Shown in pieces: positions 17,475-25,719 of a stretch of DNA of 64,000 nt (its first letter is position 1; each line of letters opens with the position of its first letter). The translations under genes were made by a program, and so were the position numbers. The notes under the pieces were generated by a model. It was not told the origin of the DNA and did no database searches. It worked only from the letters and a program-made list of their open reading frames with translations. This DNA is from Pseudarthrobacter sp. NIBRBAC000502770 (GTDB lineage: Bacteria; Actinomycetota; Actinomycetes; Actinomycetales; Micrococcaceae), in the NCBI RefSeq assembly GCF_006517815.1, contig NZ_CP041198.1:4278001-4342000 (forward strand), given 5' to 3'.

Positions 17475-18134
17475 TCAGCAGGTGAGTACCGCAAAGCCGC
17501 CGGCGGCCGGCAGGGCACCCCGGGAGGGCTGCCCGCCGCCCGCCAGTCCGCCGTCCGGGTTGACCTTGGCGGAGATGGCCTGGCCCACGGTTTTAGCCTG
17601 GCGCAGCACTTCCTTGGGTGATGGCGTGATGAGTTCGCCCACCCCCACCAGGTAGATGCCAATGGCCCGCATGGCGGCCGCCACGTTGCGGCCCACGGCA
17701 ATGCCGAAATCGCTGAGCATGCGCCGCAACTGGCTGTGCGCGCAGCGGGTGAGCACAATATGGTCAGCCACCAGGATGCCCGTGGGGGTGTGTACCTGCC
17801 ACTGGGGCGCCACCTGGTCCGCAGTTTCCAGCATGGTCAGCTGGACCGCCCGCGTGGTGTTCCGGACATCCACACTGTGGCTCGCGGCGTAGTTGCGCAG
17901 GTGGCGCAGGATCTCGTTGCGTTCCCGGAGGGTATCGCTGTCCGCCGCGTCGCACCGTTGCAGTGAAGTAGTGTTCGCAGGCTGCGCCTGGCCCAGGATA
18001 TCGAGGCCGTCCACCACGATGGAGTCCACCCCATGGCGGCGCAGTTCGGCGGCCACGGCCAGCCCGGACAGGCCAGTGCCAATGACGACAGTGGTGGTCT
18101 GTTCGGTCCCGGCGTTCCCAGGCGTGCTTGACAC
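17475..18134 (-). CDS. Minimal Rossmann-type FAD/NAD(P)-binding protein
   Basis: Protein of 219 aa. The N-terminus has the dinucleotide fold TTVVIGTGLSGLAVAAELRR (Gly-X-Gly-X-X-Gly), followed by SIVVDG. The end (IGIYLVGVGELITPSPKEV) resembles the late FAD-binding part of CzcO-like or thioredoxin-reductase-like flavoproteins. Full-length relatives have 300-400 aa, so the NADPH-binding and catalytic middle is largely absent, and no active-site cysteines or Baeyer-Villiger motif are seen. The frame has no internal stops and codon use is normal, so it may be a functional reduced protein. It is convergent with copC. Function unknown. Confidence 0.6.
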   Translation of the reverse strand: MSSTPGNAGTEQTTTVVIGTGLSGLAVAAELRRHGVDSIVVDGLDILGQAQPANTTSLQRCDAADSDTLRERNEILRHLRNYAASHSVDVRNTTRAVQLTMLETADQVAPQWQVHTPTGILVADHIVLTRCAHSQLRRMLSDFGIAVGRNVAAAMRAIGIYLVGVGELITPSPKEVLRQAKTVGQAISAKVNPDGGLAGGGQPSRGALPAAGGFAVLTC

Positions 18135-18551
18135 TACAGTTTCCCTCCTTTGGAGCTTCGGCAGGTGCCGGCGTCCTCGCCGGCCCGCGTTCCGTTACCC
18201 CCAAGTACGGCCGCAGCGCATGGCCCGGGACCGTCCTGGCAGGAAAATGCGGTTGGCGTCCCGGACCAACAATGTCCTGAAGACTACAGACAAAACGCGG
18301 CCGTGGATAGCCCAGTGGAGAAAACATTTCCGCCCTGTGAAGGCGCTTTCCGGAAGCCATCCGAAACCCTGTGGATAACTTCGCCCACATGCCCCTGAAC
18401 AGGCTTGCTAAGCACTGGGGGACGGAGAATAGTGGGGAGCAGGAGCGGTCCTGTTCCTGCCCGCGCCGGTGTTGTGCCGGGTGCACAGGAAGCGGCCCGT
18501 TTTCTGGCAGAATAGCCGCAACATCAGGCGTATCGCGAGGAGGCGGCCCCC
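18135..18551. other. 417-bp divergent intergenic region
   Basis: No convincing coding frame was found. It holds the promoters of the divergent flavoprotein gene and the tandem stress-protein gene, whose ribosome site CGAGGAGGCGG is at 18535-18545. A single perfect DnaA-box-like nonamer (TGTGGATAA, 18370-18378) is present, with a poorer copy at 18302-18310. No cluster of such boxes is seen, so this is not an origin. Confidence 0.5.
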
Positions 18552-19592
18552 ATGGGCTCACGAGAGTTGCATCCGGACCCGGCCCGGGACGGTGGCGGTA
18601 CACCTTCCGCCCCGCGGGGCATCGTGGTCGGCGTCGACGGATCGGACCATGGCCAGTGCGCCCTGGTGTGGGCCGCTCGCGAAGCCCAGCGCCGCCGGCG
18701 CCCCCTCCATATCGTCACCGCCTACTCCGTACCGATCTTCGCCGCATCGGGCCTGGACGGGGGTTACGCAACCGTGGACGACTCCGTGATCCGCGAGGGT
18801 GCCGAGGCGATTCTCCGGCAGGCACTGGAAAAGGTTGCCGCGTACGACGTCGATGTCACGTCCTCGGTGGAGAACGGCGACGCCGCAGGCGTCCTGCTGG
18901 AGATCTCCGAAACCGCTGAACTCCTGGTGGTGGGAACCCGCGGCCGCGGCGGCTTCGTAGGGCGGCTCCTTGGTTCCGTCAGCAGTGCCCTGCCCGCCCA
19001 CGCGAAGTGCCCTACCGTGACGGTCCCTTTGTTCTGCTCGGACCGGCTGGGGGAGTCCACGGAGGACCGCCGCGTCAAGGCTGAACAGGCCAAGTCCGGC
19101 CACCGCACGGTTGAGAATGTGGTGGTGGTTGGTGTGGACGGCTCCGAGCAGGCCCGCGTCGCCGTCCTTGAAGCAGCCGACCAGGCCGAGCGGCTCGGGG
19201 CCTCCCTCCGCGTGGTCTGCGCCGTTCCCCAGTACAGCGGCTCGCTGGCCTGGGTTCCCGCACCCATGGACCGCAAGGCCCTCTTCGACGATATCCGCGT
19301 CACCCTGGAAGCCGGCATGGCGTGGCTCCGCAGCCACTACCCCAGGCTGCAGGCAGAGTACGAATTGAAGGACGGCTCGCCGGTGGACGTGCTCGTTGAG
19401 GAAAGCCGGCACGTTGAGCTGGTGGTGGTGGGTACGCGCGGCCACGGCGGCTTCACCGGAATGCTGCTGGGCTCGACGTCGGACGGCGTGCTCCACCATG
19501 CGAAGGGCCCAGTCATGGCTGTCCCGGACCGGGAGGACCCGCGCCTGGCGGACCGTGGACGGTTCGGCCCCATCCTGGGCGACGCCGCGTAG
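18552..19592 (+). CDS. Tandem-domain universal stress protein
   Basis: Protein of 346 aa with two Usp domains. Domain 1 (about 25-160) starts GIVVGVDGSDHGQCALVWAA and ends with VGTRGRGGFVGRLLGSVS. Domain 2 (about 190-330) starts VVVVGVDGSEQARVAVLEAA and ends with VGTRGHGGFTGMLLGSTS. Both keep the G-2X-G-9X-G-S ATP-binding motif, so ATP binding is expected. Tandem Usp proteins are typical of actinobacteria and are linked to dormancy and redox stress. AGGAGG precedes the ATG. The next gene starts only 39 bp downstream, which suggests one transcript with the PEP-synthase/Rph-like enzyme. Confidence 0.93.
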   Translation: MGSRELHPDPARDGGGTPSAPRGIVVGVDGSDHGQCALVWAAREAQRRRRPLHIVTAYSVPIFAASGLDGGYATVDDSVIREGAEAILRQALEKVAAYDVDVTSSVENGDAAGVLLEISETAELLVVGTRGRGGFVGRLLGSVSSALPAHAKCPTVTVPLFCSDRLGESTEDRRVKAEQAKSGHRTVENVVVVGVDGSEQARVAVLEAADQAERLGASLRVVCAVPQYSGSLAWVPAPMDRKALFDDIRVTLEAGMAWLRSHYPRLQAEYELKDGSPVDVLVEESRHVELVVVGTRGHGGFTGMLLGSTSDGVLHHAKGPVMAVPDREDPRLADRGRFGPILGDAA

Positions 19593-19631
19593 ACCGCGAC
19601 TTTACCGGGCAGCCAGCGGAAGACCACGGAT

Positions 19632-22496
19632 ATGACGCAGCGCACCCCAACCGATGACGGGTCCGGCGGGCTGGTGCTTGACCTGGCCCAGCTCAACGCC
19701 GGAATGCTGGCGCTGGTGGGTGGCAAGGCTGCGAACCTTGGAGAGCTGTTGTCTGCCGGGCTGCCGGTTCCGGAGGGGTTCTGCCTCACCACCGCTGCAT
19801 ACCGGCAGGCTATAGGCGCCACCGATGCATTGCTTCCGCCGCTGGCCGGGGTGTACGCCGCGCTTGGGGATGGGGATGGGGATGGGGATGGGGATGGGGC
19901 CGGCGGGGCGTCACCCGACGTGGCAGAACTCGCCGGAACCGCCCGCGCAGCAATCCTGGCGGCTCCCATTCCCGCAGGAGTTGCCCAGGCGGTGGAGCAG
20001 GCCTACACCGCCTTGGGTCCCGATGTCCCGGTGGCAGTAAGGTCTTCCGCCACGGCGGAAGACCTGCCTTTCGCCAGCTTTGCCGGCCAGCAGGACACCT
20101 ACCTGAACGTGGTGGGCACCGCGGCGGTGCTGGATGCCGTCCGGCGGTGCTGGGCATCGCTGTGGACCGACCGTGCAACTGCCTACCGGGCAAGCCTCGG
20201 GATCGACCCGGCCACCGTGGCGCTCGCGGTGGTGGTCCAGCGGATGGTGGACGCGGAGACTGCGGGCGTGATGTTTACGGCGAATCCGGTCACCGGCAGC
20301 CGCCGGCAGGTGGTGATCGACGCCAGCCCGGGCCTCGGCGAGGCCGTGGTCTCCGGCGCGGTCAACCCGGACCACTTCGTGGTGGACGCCCTGACCGGGA
20401 GGGTGCTGGAAAGCAAACCCGGCGACAAGACCGTTGAGATACGTCCGGCCGCCGGCGGCGGGACTGAGCTGCGAGAGGTGCGGGGCCGCCGGGGTGCCGC
20501 CTGCCTGACGGACCGGGAAGTGGCCGGCCTGGTGCGGCTGGGGTTGCGGGCCGGGGAACATTTTGGTGCCCCGCAGGACACCGAATGGGCCGTGGACGGT
20601 GGGGGCGCCCAATGGCTGACCCAATCGAGGCCCATCACCACGCTCTATCCCGTCCCCCGGAGTAATGGTGCCGCCGGCCGGGTTCCGCCGGGTTCCACCG
20701 CCGGCGGGACCAGGGCGTACCTCTGCTTCAGCCTCGCGCAGGGACTCACCCGGCCTCTTACTCCGATGGGCCTTGCGGCCGTCCGGCTGATCGCCTCATC
20801 GGTGGCCACCGTTGCCGGGTTCCCCGTTCCCGACCCCCGGGGAGGACCGTCCCCGTACGCCGAGGCGGGGCAGCGGATCTACATCGACTTCACCACGCCC
20901 ATCCGCAGCAGCGTGGGCCGCCGCCTCGTTCCCCGCGTCTTCGACATCATGGAAGCCCGGACGGCAACGGTCATGCGGCAACTGTTCGCAGACCCCGCCT
21001 TTTCGGTGACCACCAGGACGCCTTTCGGGCTGCTGCGGCACGTCGTGCCCGCGGCCGTCCGGGCAGAGGTTCCCGCCAACTTCCTCGGTGCGTTGTTCCG
21101 TCCCAGCGCGGCCTTCCGCCGGTTGGACCGTTTTATCCAGGAGTTCGACGCTTCCCTGGCTCCCGCTGAGGACGCGGCCGCACTGGCACGCCTTGACCAT
21201 GCCGAGGAGCTGGTGGGCTCACGCCTGTTCCGGATCGTTCCGGCGATCCTTCCCCTTCCCGCCCTTGGCTTTGCCATGCTGGGTGTTGCCGGCAAGCTGC
21301 TGGGCGGCGATGCCTGGGCCGAGCTGCAGCCCGTGATCCGCGGCCTGCCCAACAACGTCACCACGGAAATGGACCTGGAGCTGTGGCACCTGGCACAGTC
21401 AATCCAGGAGGACGCCGAATCACGCACCGCCCTGATGGACGGCGACCCCGCAGCCCTGGCTGCAGCCTTCCAGGCCGGCCGACTGCCGGCGCGCCTGGAC
21501 ACCGGCCTGGCAAGGTTCCTGGACAGGTACGGCCACCGGGCAGTGGGCGAAATCGACGTCGGACTCCCGCGGTGGTCGGAGGAGCCGGCACACATCCTGG
21601 GAATCCTTGCCAACTACCTGCGGCTGGACAACCCGGCCCTGGCGCCAGACGCCCAGTTCAGCAAGGCCGCCGAGGCCGCCGAGGCGCAGGTGGCCCGGCT
21701 TGTGGCCAGGGCATCCGCACGCGGCAAGATCCGGGGACGGCTGGTGCGTGCCGCGCTCCGCAGGGCACGGCTGTTCGCCGGCCTGCGCGAGCTGCCAAAG
21801 TACCAGCTGGTGCTGGCCCTCGGGGAAGTCCGCCGCCAACTGCTCCTGGTGGGCAACGAACTGGCGCAGGCGGGAACGGTGGAAAGGCCCGACGACGTAT
21901 TCTTCCTGGACTTCGCCGAGACCCGGCAGGCCTTGGCCGGAACAGCCGGGAACAGCGGAGCTGCCGTCCGGGACATGCAGACCCTCGTGGCGGCGCGGCG
22001 CCAGGACTATGCCGTGGAGCTCAGGCGCCGGCACATCCCCCGGGTCCTGCTCTCGGACGGCACGGAACCCGAAGCGGTTCGTACCGCCGTCGGACCCGCA
22101 GGAAACGGAGCCGTGCCAAACGGGACCCTGGCCGGCAGCCCGGCCTCGGCCGGGACGGTGACCGCTGCGGCACGGGTCATCCTGGATCCTGTCGGGGCGC
22201 GCCTGGAACCCGGCGAGATCCTGGTTGCCCCATCCACGGACCCGGGCTGGACACCGCTGTTCCTGACGGCGGGAGGACTGGTGATGGAGATGGGCGGGGC
22301 CAACTCCCACGGCGCCGTCGTTGCGAGGGAATACGGTATTCCCGCAGTGGTCGGAGTGCCGGACGCCACCGGCCTGATCAGTACGGGCCAAAGAATAACG
22401 GTCGACGGCGCCGCAGGAACCATCGTGCCGGAACACCCCGGCAACCCCCGGAATGGACCCGTCCCCAGGGGCACAGACCCCCCTGCGCGGGCGTAG
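19632..22496 (+). CDS. Rifampin phosphotransferase/PEP synthase-like dikinase-fold enzyme
   Basis: Protein of 954 aa. The N-terminal PEP/pyruvate dikinase ATP-grasp domain covers about 1-340: LVGGKAANLGELL, then VAVRSSATAEDLPFASFAGQ, AETAGVMFTANPVTG, and WLTQSRPITTLYP at its end. The central domain (about 360-800) has no motif I can assign and is where rifampin phosphotransferases bind drug. The swivelling phosphohistidine domain is last, with His893 in MGGANSHGAVVAREYGIPA. The PEP synthase pyruvate-binding TIM barrel is missing, so the architecture fits Rph (ATP + rifamycin) better than true PEP synthase. It is longer than the 867-aa Listeria enzyme. A GGGGAT repeat encodes (Gly-Asp)5 at residues 79-88. 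No rifamycin-associated element was seen in the 39-bp gap upstream. Confidence 0.8.
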   Translation: MTQRTPTDDGSGGLVLDLAQLNAGMLALVGGKAANLGELLSAGLPVPEGFCLTTAAYRQAIGATDALLPPLAGVYAALGDGDGDGDGDGAGGASPDVAELAGTARAAILAAPIPAGVAQAVEQAYTALGPDVPVAVRSSATAEDLPFASFAGQQDTYLNVVGTAAVLDAVRRCWASLWTDRATAYRASLGIDPATVALAVVVQRMVDAETAGVMFTANPVTGSRRQVVIDASPGLGEAVVSGAVNPDHFVVDALTGRVLESKPGDKTVEIRPAAGGGTELREVRGRRGAACLTDREVAGLVRLGLRAGEHFGAPQDTEWAVDGGGAQWLTQSRPITTLYPVPRSNGAAGRVPPGSTAGGTRAYLCFSLAQGLTRPLTPMGLAAVRLIASSVATVAGFPVPDPRGGPSPYAEAGQRIYIDFTTPIRSSVGRRLVPRVFDIMEARTATVMRQLFADPAFSVTTRTPFGLLRHVVPAAVRAEVPANFLGALFRPSAAFRRLDRFIQEFDASLAPAEDAAALARLDHAEELVGSRLFRIVPAILPLPALGFAMLGVAGKLLGGDAWAELQPVIRGLPNNVTTEMDLELWHLAQSIQEDAESRTALMDGDPAALAAAFQAGRLPARLDTGLARFLDRYGHRAVGEIDVGLPRWSEEPAHILGILANYLRLDNPALAPDAQFSKAAEAAEAQVARLVARASARGKIRGRLVRAALRRARLFAGLRELPKYQLVLALGEVRRQLLLVGNELAQAGTVERPDDVFFLDFAETRQALAGTAGNSGAAVRDMQTLVAARRQDYAVELRRRHIPRVLLSDGTEPEAVRTAVGPAGNGAVPNGTLAGSPASAGTVTAAARVILDPVGARLEPGEILVAPSTDPGWTPLFLTAGGLVMEMGGANSHGAVVAREYGIPAVVGVPDATGLISTGQRITVDGAAGTIVPEHPGNPRNGPVPRGTDPPARA
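19866..19899 (+). repeat. In-frame GGGGAT hexanucleotide repeat (five units plus GGGG)
   Basis: Five perfect GGGGAT units followed by GGGG lie inside the Rph/PEP-synthase-like gene and encode alternating Gly-Asp. Six G4 runs separated by AT give a strong G-quadruplex pattern on the coding strand. Slippage by one unit would add or remove one Gly-Asp pair without a frameshift. Confidence 0.95.
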
Positions 22497-22505
22497 TCTT
22501 GGTTT

Positions 22506-23732
22506 ATGGGCTCCAACAGGCTGGATTCCAGCGGACAGTCTCAACACATCAACGCGCAACGAAGCAGCACCAGGGGCCGCAAGGCGTGGCTGCGATGGCT
22601 TCCGGCCGTCGTGGCTCCGGCGGCCATCGCCTCCGCAGCCCTGGTCGGGTCCCTTCCGGCCGGTGCCAGCAACCCTCTCCCCGCCAAGACGCCCGCCCAG
22701 GTCCTCGAGCTGGCCGCCAGCCACCGCGGGGGCACATTCTCGGGCACGGTGGAACAGTCGGCCGACCTGGGGCTGCCGGAACTTCCGGCCGCCGGGAAAC
22801 CATCCGGGTCCGCGTCAGGTCCTGCGTCCGCCGGCAGTGTCGCTTCGGTGATTGAGCTCCTGACGGGCAACCACACCGCGCATATCTACGTGGACGGCAA
22901 AGACAACGCCCGTGTACAGGTGATGGACCAACTGGCCGAACGGGACGTGGTTCGCCACGGAAACGATGTCTGGTTCTACTCCTCAAAGGACAACACGGCA
23001 GCCCATCTGGCCCTGCCCCAGCGCGCCCAGGGCCCTGCCCCCACAACGGACCCCGCGCCTCCAAACGACCCGCACGGGTCACCCGGCATGCACACTCCCG
23101 CTGAACTGGCCCAACAGTTCCTGTCAAAGGTGGACCCGAGTACTGCCGTTTCCGTTGGCCCCGATGTATCCGTTGCGGGGCGTGCCGCCTACAACCTGCT
23201 GCTCGAGCCCCGCACGGACGGGACCTTGGTGGGCAAGGTGGCCATCGCCGTCGACGGTGAGAGCGGGATGCCTTTGTCCGTCCAGGTGACCGCTCGCGGC
23301 GCCGACAAGCCTGCGTTCGCTTCCGGGTTCACCAGCCTCTCGCTCGACGCGCCGGACCCGTCAGTCTTCAGCTTCAGCCCGCCCCCGGGCAGCACGGTGA
23401 AGGAGATCCCGGTCCCGGAGAATCCCCATGATCCCGCAAAGTCCCATGATCCTGCCGATGCCCATGGCCCGGGTGCCATGCACGGCGGCGCCAAGGGGAA
23501 TGTTGCCGTCACCGGTACCGGCTGGGAGACGGTGGTGGGTACGGCGGCTGGCTCGGCTGCGGCGGCCGAACCACTGCTCCAGGACCCGTTGCTGTCCCAG
23601 GCCACCATCGCCGTACCCGGCGGCCGGCTGCTCTCCACCGCGCTGCTGAACGTTCTGGTGACCGACGACGGCCGGATATTCGCTGGAATGGTGCCGCCCG
23701 AGGGGCTGCAGGCCGCAGCGGCAGCGCGGTAG
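22506..23732 (+). CDS. LolA-like/DUF2092-type membrane-anchored exported protein
   Basis: Protein of 408 aa. A basic N-terminus is followed by a hydrophobic segment at about 29-52 (WLPAVVAPAAIASAALVGSL, ending PAGAS), a signal peptide or anchor. The next 100 residues resemble the LolA/RseB half-barrel (SHRGGTFSGTVEQSADLGLP, TAHIYVDGKDNARVQV, GNDVWFYSSKDNTAAHL). A second part is Pro/His rich (NPHDPAKSHDPADAHGPG). Such proteins precede an ABC exporter pair in many actinobacteria. The start ATG lies 10 bp after the previous stop and the ABC genes follow closely, so an operon is likely. No defined substrate; a lipid or envelope role is inference. Confidence 0.65.
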   Translation: MGSNRLDSSGQSQHINAQRSSTRGRKAWLRWLPAVVAPAAIASAALVGSLPAGASNPLPAKTPAQVLELAASHRGGTFSGTVEQSADLGLPELPAAGKPSGSASGPASAGSVASVIELLTGNHTAHIYVDGKDNARVQVMDQLAERDVVRHGNDVWFYSSKDNTAAHLALPQRAQGPAPTTDPAPPNDPHGSPGMHTPAELAQQFLSKVDPSTAVSVGPDVSVAGRAAYNLLLEPRTDGTLVGKVAIAVDGESGMPLSVQVTARGADKPAFASGFTSLSLDAPDPSVFSFSPPPGSTVKEIPVPENPHDPAKSHDPADAHGPGAMHGGAKGNVAVTGTGWETVVGTAAGSAAAAEPLLQDPLLSQATIAVPGGRLLSTALLNVLVTDDGRIFAGMVPPEGLQAAAAAR

Positions 23733-23777
23733 GCATTGGACGGACGGGGGAGTGGCGGCCGGGCCGGAGCAGGCCAG

Positions 23778-24800
23778 GTGACTTCGGGGCTGGCGATTGA
23801 GACCCGGGGCCTCAGCAAGCACTTTGGCCAGCAGGCCGCCGTCGACCACGTGGACCTGGCCGTCCCGCACGGGACGGTCTTCGGATTCCTCGGGCCCAAC
23901 GGTTCCGGGAAGACCACCACCATCCGGATGCTGCTGGGGCTGGCTGCCGCGTCTGCAGGCACCGTGACGCTGCTGGGCCAGGAGATGCCGGACAAACTCC
24001 ATGAGGTGTTGCCGCGCGTCGGCGCCCTGGTGGAGGGCCCCGCGTTCTACCCCTTTTTGTCCGGCGCCGCCAACCTCCACCGGCTCGATTCCGCCAGCCC
24101 GCACACTGTGCCTGCCACGCGCAGGGCCCGCGTGCAGCAGGCCCTGCAGCGTGTAGGCCTGGAACACGCCGCAGGGAAGCGCGTGCACGCGTACTCCCTG
24201 GGCATGAAGCAGCGGCTGGGCATCGCCAACGCACTGCTCTCGCCCCGGGACCTCCTGGTCCTGGACGAGCCCACCAACGGCCTGGATCCGCAGGGGACCC
24301 GCGAAGTCCGCAACCTGGTGCGCTCGCTGGCGCACCAGGGCACCACTGTCTTTGTCTCCAGCCATCTTCTGGCCGAGGTGGACCAGATGTGCACCCACGC
24401 TGCGGTCATGAGCGCCGGCAAGCTCGTGGCGCAGGGGCCGCTGGCCGAGCTGCGCCAGGCCGGAAGCACGCGCCTGCGGCTGGTAACACCCGACGGCGGT
24501 GCGGCGCGGCAGATCCTGGCGGGGCTGGGGCTGGTGCCCGGGCTGGGGGACGCCGAGGCGGAGCCTGCACGTTCGGGCCGTCCAAGCCCGCAGGGGCCGG
24601 AACCACGGCGCCCCCAGCCGGAGGGGGAGACCATCGTTGCGGCGTTGGATGCGAGCCTGCAACCGGCCGTGCTGCCGGAGGACGTCGTGGCGCGCCTGGT
24701 CCAGTCGGGGGTCCGTGTCCGGGGCTTCGCCGTCGAACGTGAAAGTCTCGAGGACCGCTTTGTTGCCCTGACCGGGGAAGGATTCGACGTTGCCCAGTAG
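23778..24800 (+). CDS. ABC transporter ATP-binding protein
   Basis: The GTG at 23778 (GGAG eight bases upstream) gives 340 aa; a TTG at 23736 in the same frame is possible but less likely. Motifs: Walker A GPNGSGKTTT near residue 42, signature YSLGMKQRLGIA near 138, Walker B LLVLDEPTNGLD near 160, and the H-loop FVSSHLLAEV. The C-terminal 100 residues contain a low-complexity Pro/Arg/Glu insert (about 255-285) before a final beta segment. The arrangement is that of CcmA/BcrA-type exporters. It overlaps the permease gene by 11 bp. Confidence 0.93.
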   Translation: MTSGLAIETRGLSKHFGQQAAVDHVDLAVPHGTVFGFLGPNGSGKTTTIRMLLGLAAASAGTVTLLGQEMPDKLHEVLPRVGALVEGPAFYPFLSGAANLHRLDSASPHTVPATRRARVQQALQRVGLEHAAGKRVHAYSLGMKQRLGIANALLSPRDLLVLDEPTNGLDPQGTREVRNLVRSLAHQGTTVFVSSHLLAEVDQMCTHAAVMSAGKLVAQGPLAELRQAGSTRLRLVTPDGGAARQILAGLGLVPGLGDAEAEPARSGRPSPQGPEPRRPQPEGETIVAALDASLQPAVLPEDVVARLVQSGVRVRGFAVERESLEDRFVALTGEGFDVAQ

Positions 24801-25674
24801 TGTTCCCGCGGATCTTCCGGAGGCTGCCGGAACAGCCCGGCCGGCCGCAGTGCCGCGCAGTTCCGGGCTGTCCCTGTTGGGGTCGGAGTTCAAGGTCCTT
24901 TTCGGTCGGCGGCGGACCTGGGCCCTGCTCCTGGCGCTCGCCGCCATCCCCGTACTCATTGCCGTGGCCGTGAAGGTTTCTTCCAGGGTCCCGCCGGGGC
25001 GGGGCCCTGCATTCCTCGACCGGATCACCCAGAACGGCCTGTTTGTGGCTTTCACCGCCATGCTGGTCTCGGTCCCGCTGTTCATGCCGCTAGCGGTGGG
25101 GGTGGTGGCCGGCGATACGATCGCCGGAGAGGCCAACCTGGGCACCCTCCGGTACCTGCTGGTGGCGCCGGCCGGGCGGGTGAGGCTCCTCCTGGTGAAG
25201 TACGCGGGGGCACTCGCCTTCTGCATCGCGGCTCCGTTGACCGTTGGCCTGGCAGGTGCGGCCATTGGGGCTGCGTTGTTCCCCGTAGGCCCGGTGACAC
25301 TGCTCTCCGGAGGGGTAGTCCAGCCTGGCGAAGCTTTCCTGCGGATACTGCTGATCGCCGCCTACCTTGCCCTGTCCCTCGCCGGGCTCTCGGCAATCGG
25401 GCTGTTCCTGTCCACGCTGACCGTTGTTCCGGTGGGGGCGATGGCCGCCACCGTGGTGGTGTCTGTGGTGTCCGAGGTCCTGGACCAGCTTCCCCAGCTG
25501 GAGTGGCTGCACCCGTGGCTCTTCAGCCATTACTGGCTGGGTTTCGCCGACATGCTGCGCCAGCCACTGGTGTGGGACTCGTTCGGCAGCAACGCCCTGC
25601 TCCAGGCCGGCTACGTGGCGGTGTTCGGGGCGCTCGCGTATGGCAGGTTCGTCACCAAGGACATTCTGAGCTGA
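24790..25674 (+). CDS. ABC transporter permease (ABC-2 type)
   Basis: Protein of 294 aa from a TTG at 24790, inside the end of the ATPase gene. Six membrane segments are visible: WALLLALAAIPVLIAVAV near 46, a second near 85-110, GALAFCIAAPLTVGLAGAA, YLALSLAGLSAIGLFLS, VGAMAATVVVSVVSEV, and the last near 270. This is the BcrB/NatB-like ABC-2 fold. With the ATPase it makes a half-size exporter working as a dimer, probably together with the exported LolA-like protein. It ends 45 bp from the convergent P60 gene. Confidence 0.88.
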   Translation: MPSSVPADLPEAAGTARPAAVPRSSGLSLLGSEFKVLFGRRRTWALLLALAAIPVLIAVAVKVSSRVPPGRGPAFLDRITQNGLFVAFTAMLVSVPLFMPLAVGVVAGDTIAGEANLGTLRYLLVAPAGRVRLLLVKYAGALAFCIAAPLTVGLAGAAIGAALFPVGPVTLLSGGVVQPGEAFLRILLIAAYLALSLAGLSAIGLFLSTLTVVPVGAMAATVVVSVVSEVLDQLPQLEWLHPWLFSHYWLGFADMLRQPLVWDSFGSNALLQAGYVAVFGALAYGRFVTKDILS

Positions 25675-25719
25675 CGACGGCGGCCGGCGCCTTCAGGACC
25701 TGCAGCCCCAGGTGGCGGC

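Noticed and set aside
18302..18378. DnaA-box-like sites suggesting a replication origin
   Set aside because: Only one perfect nonamer and one poor copy, no dnaA/dnaN/gyrB genes and no AT-rich region.
18399..18415. Rifamycin-associated element upstream of the stress gene
   Set aside because: Only the left half (AGGCTTGC) resembles the element as I remember it; the right half does not match.
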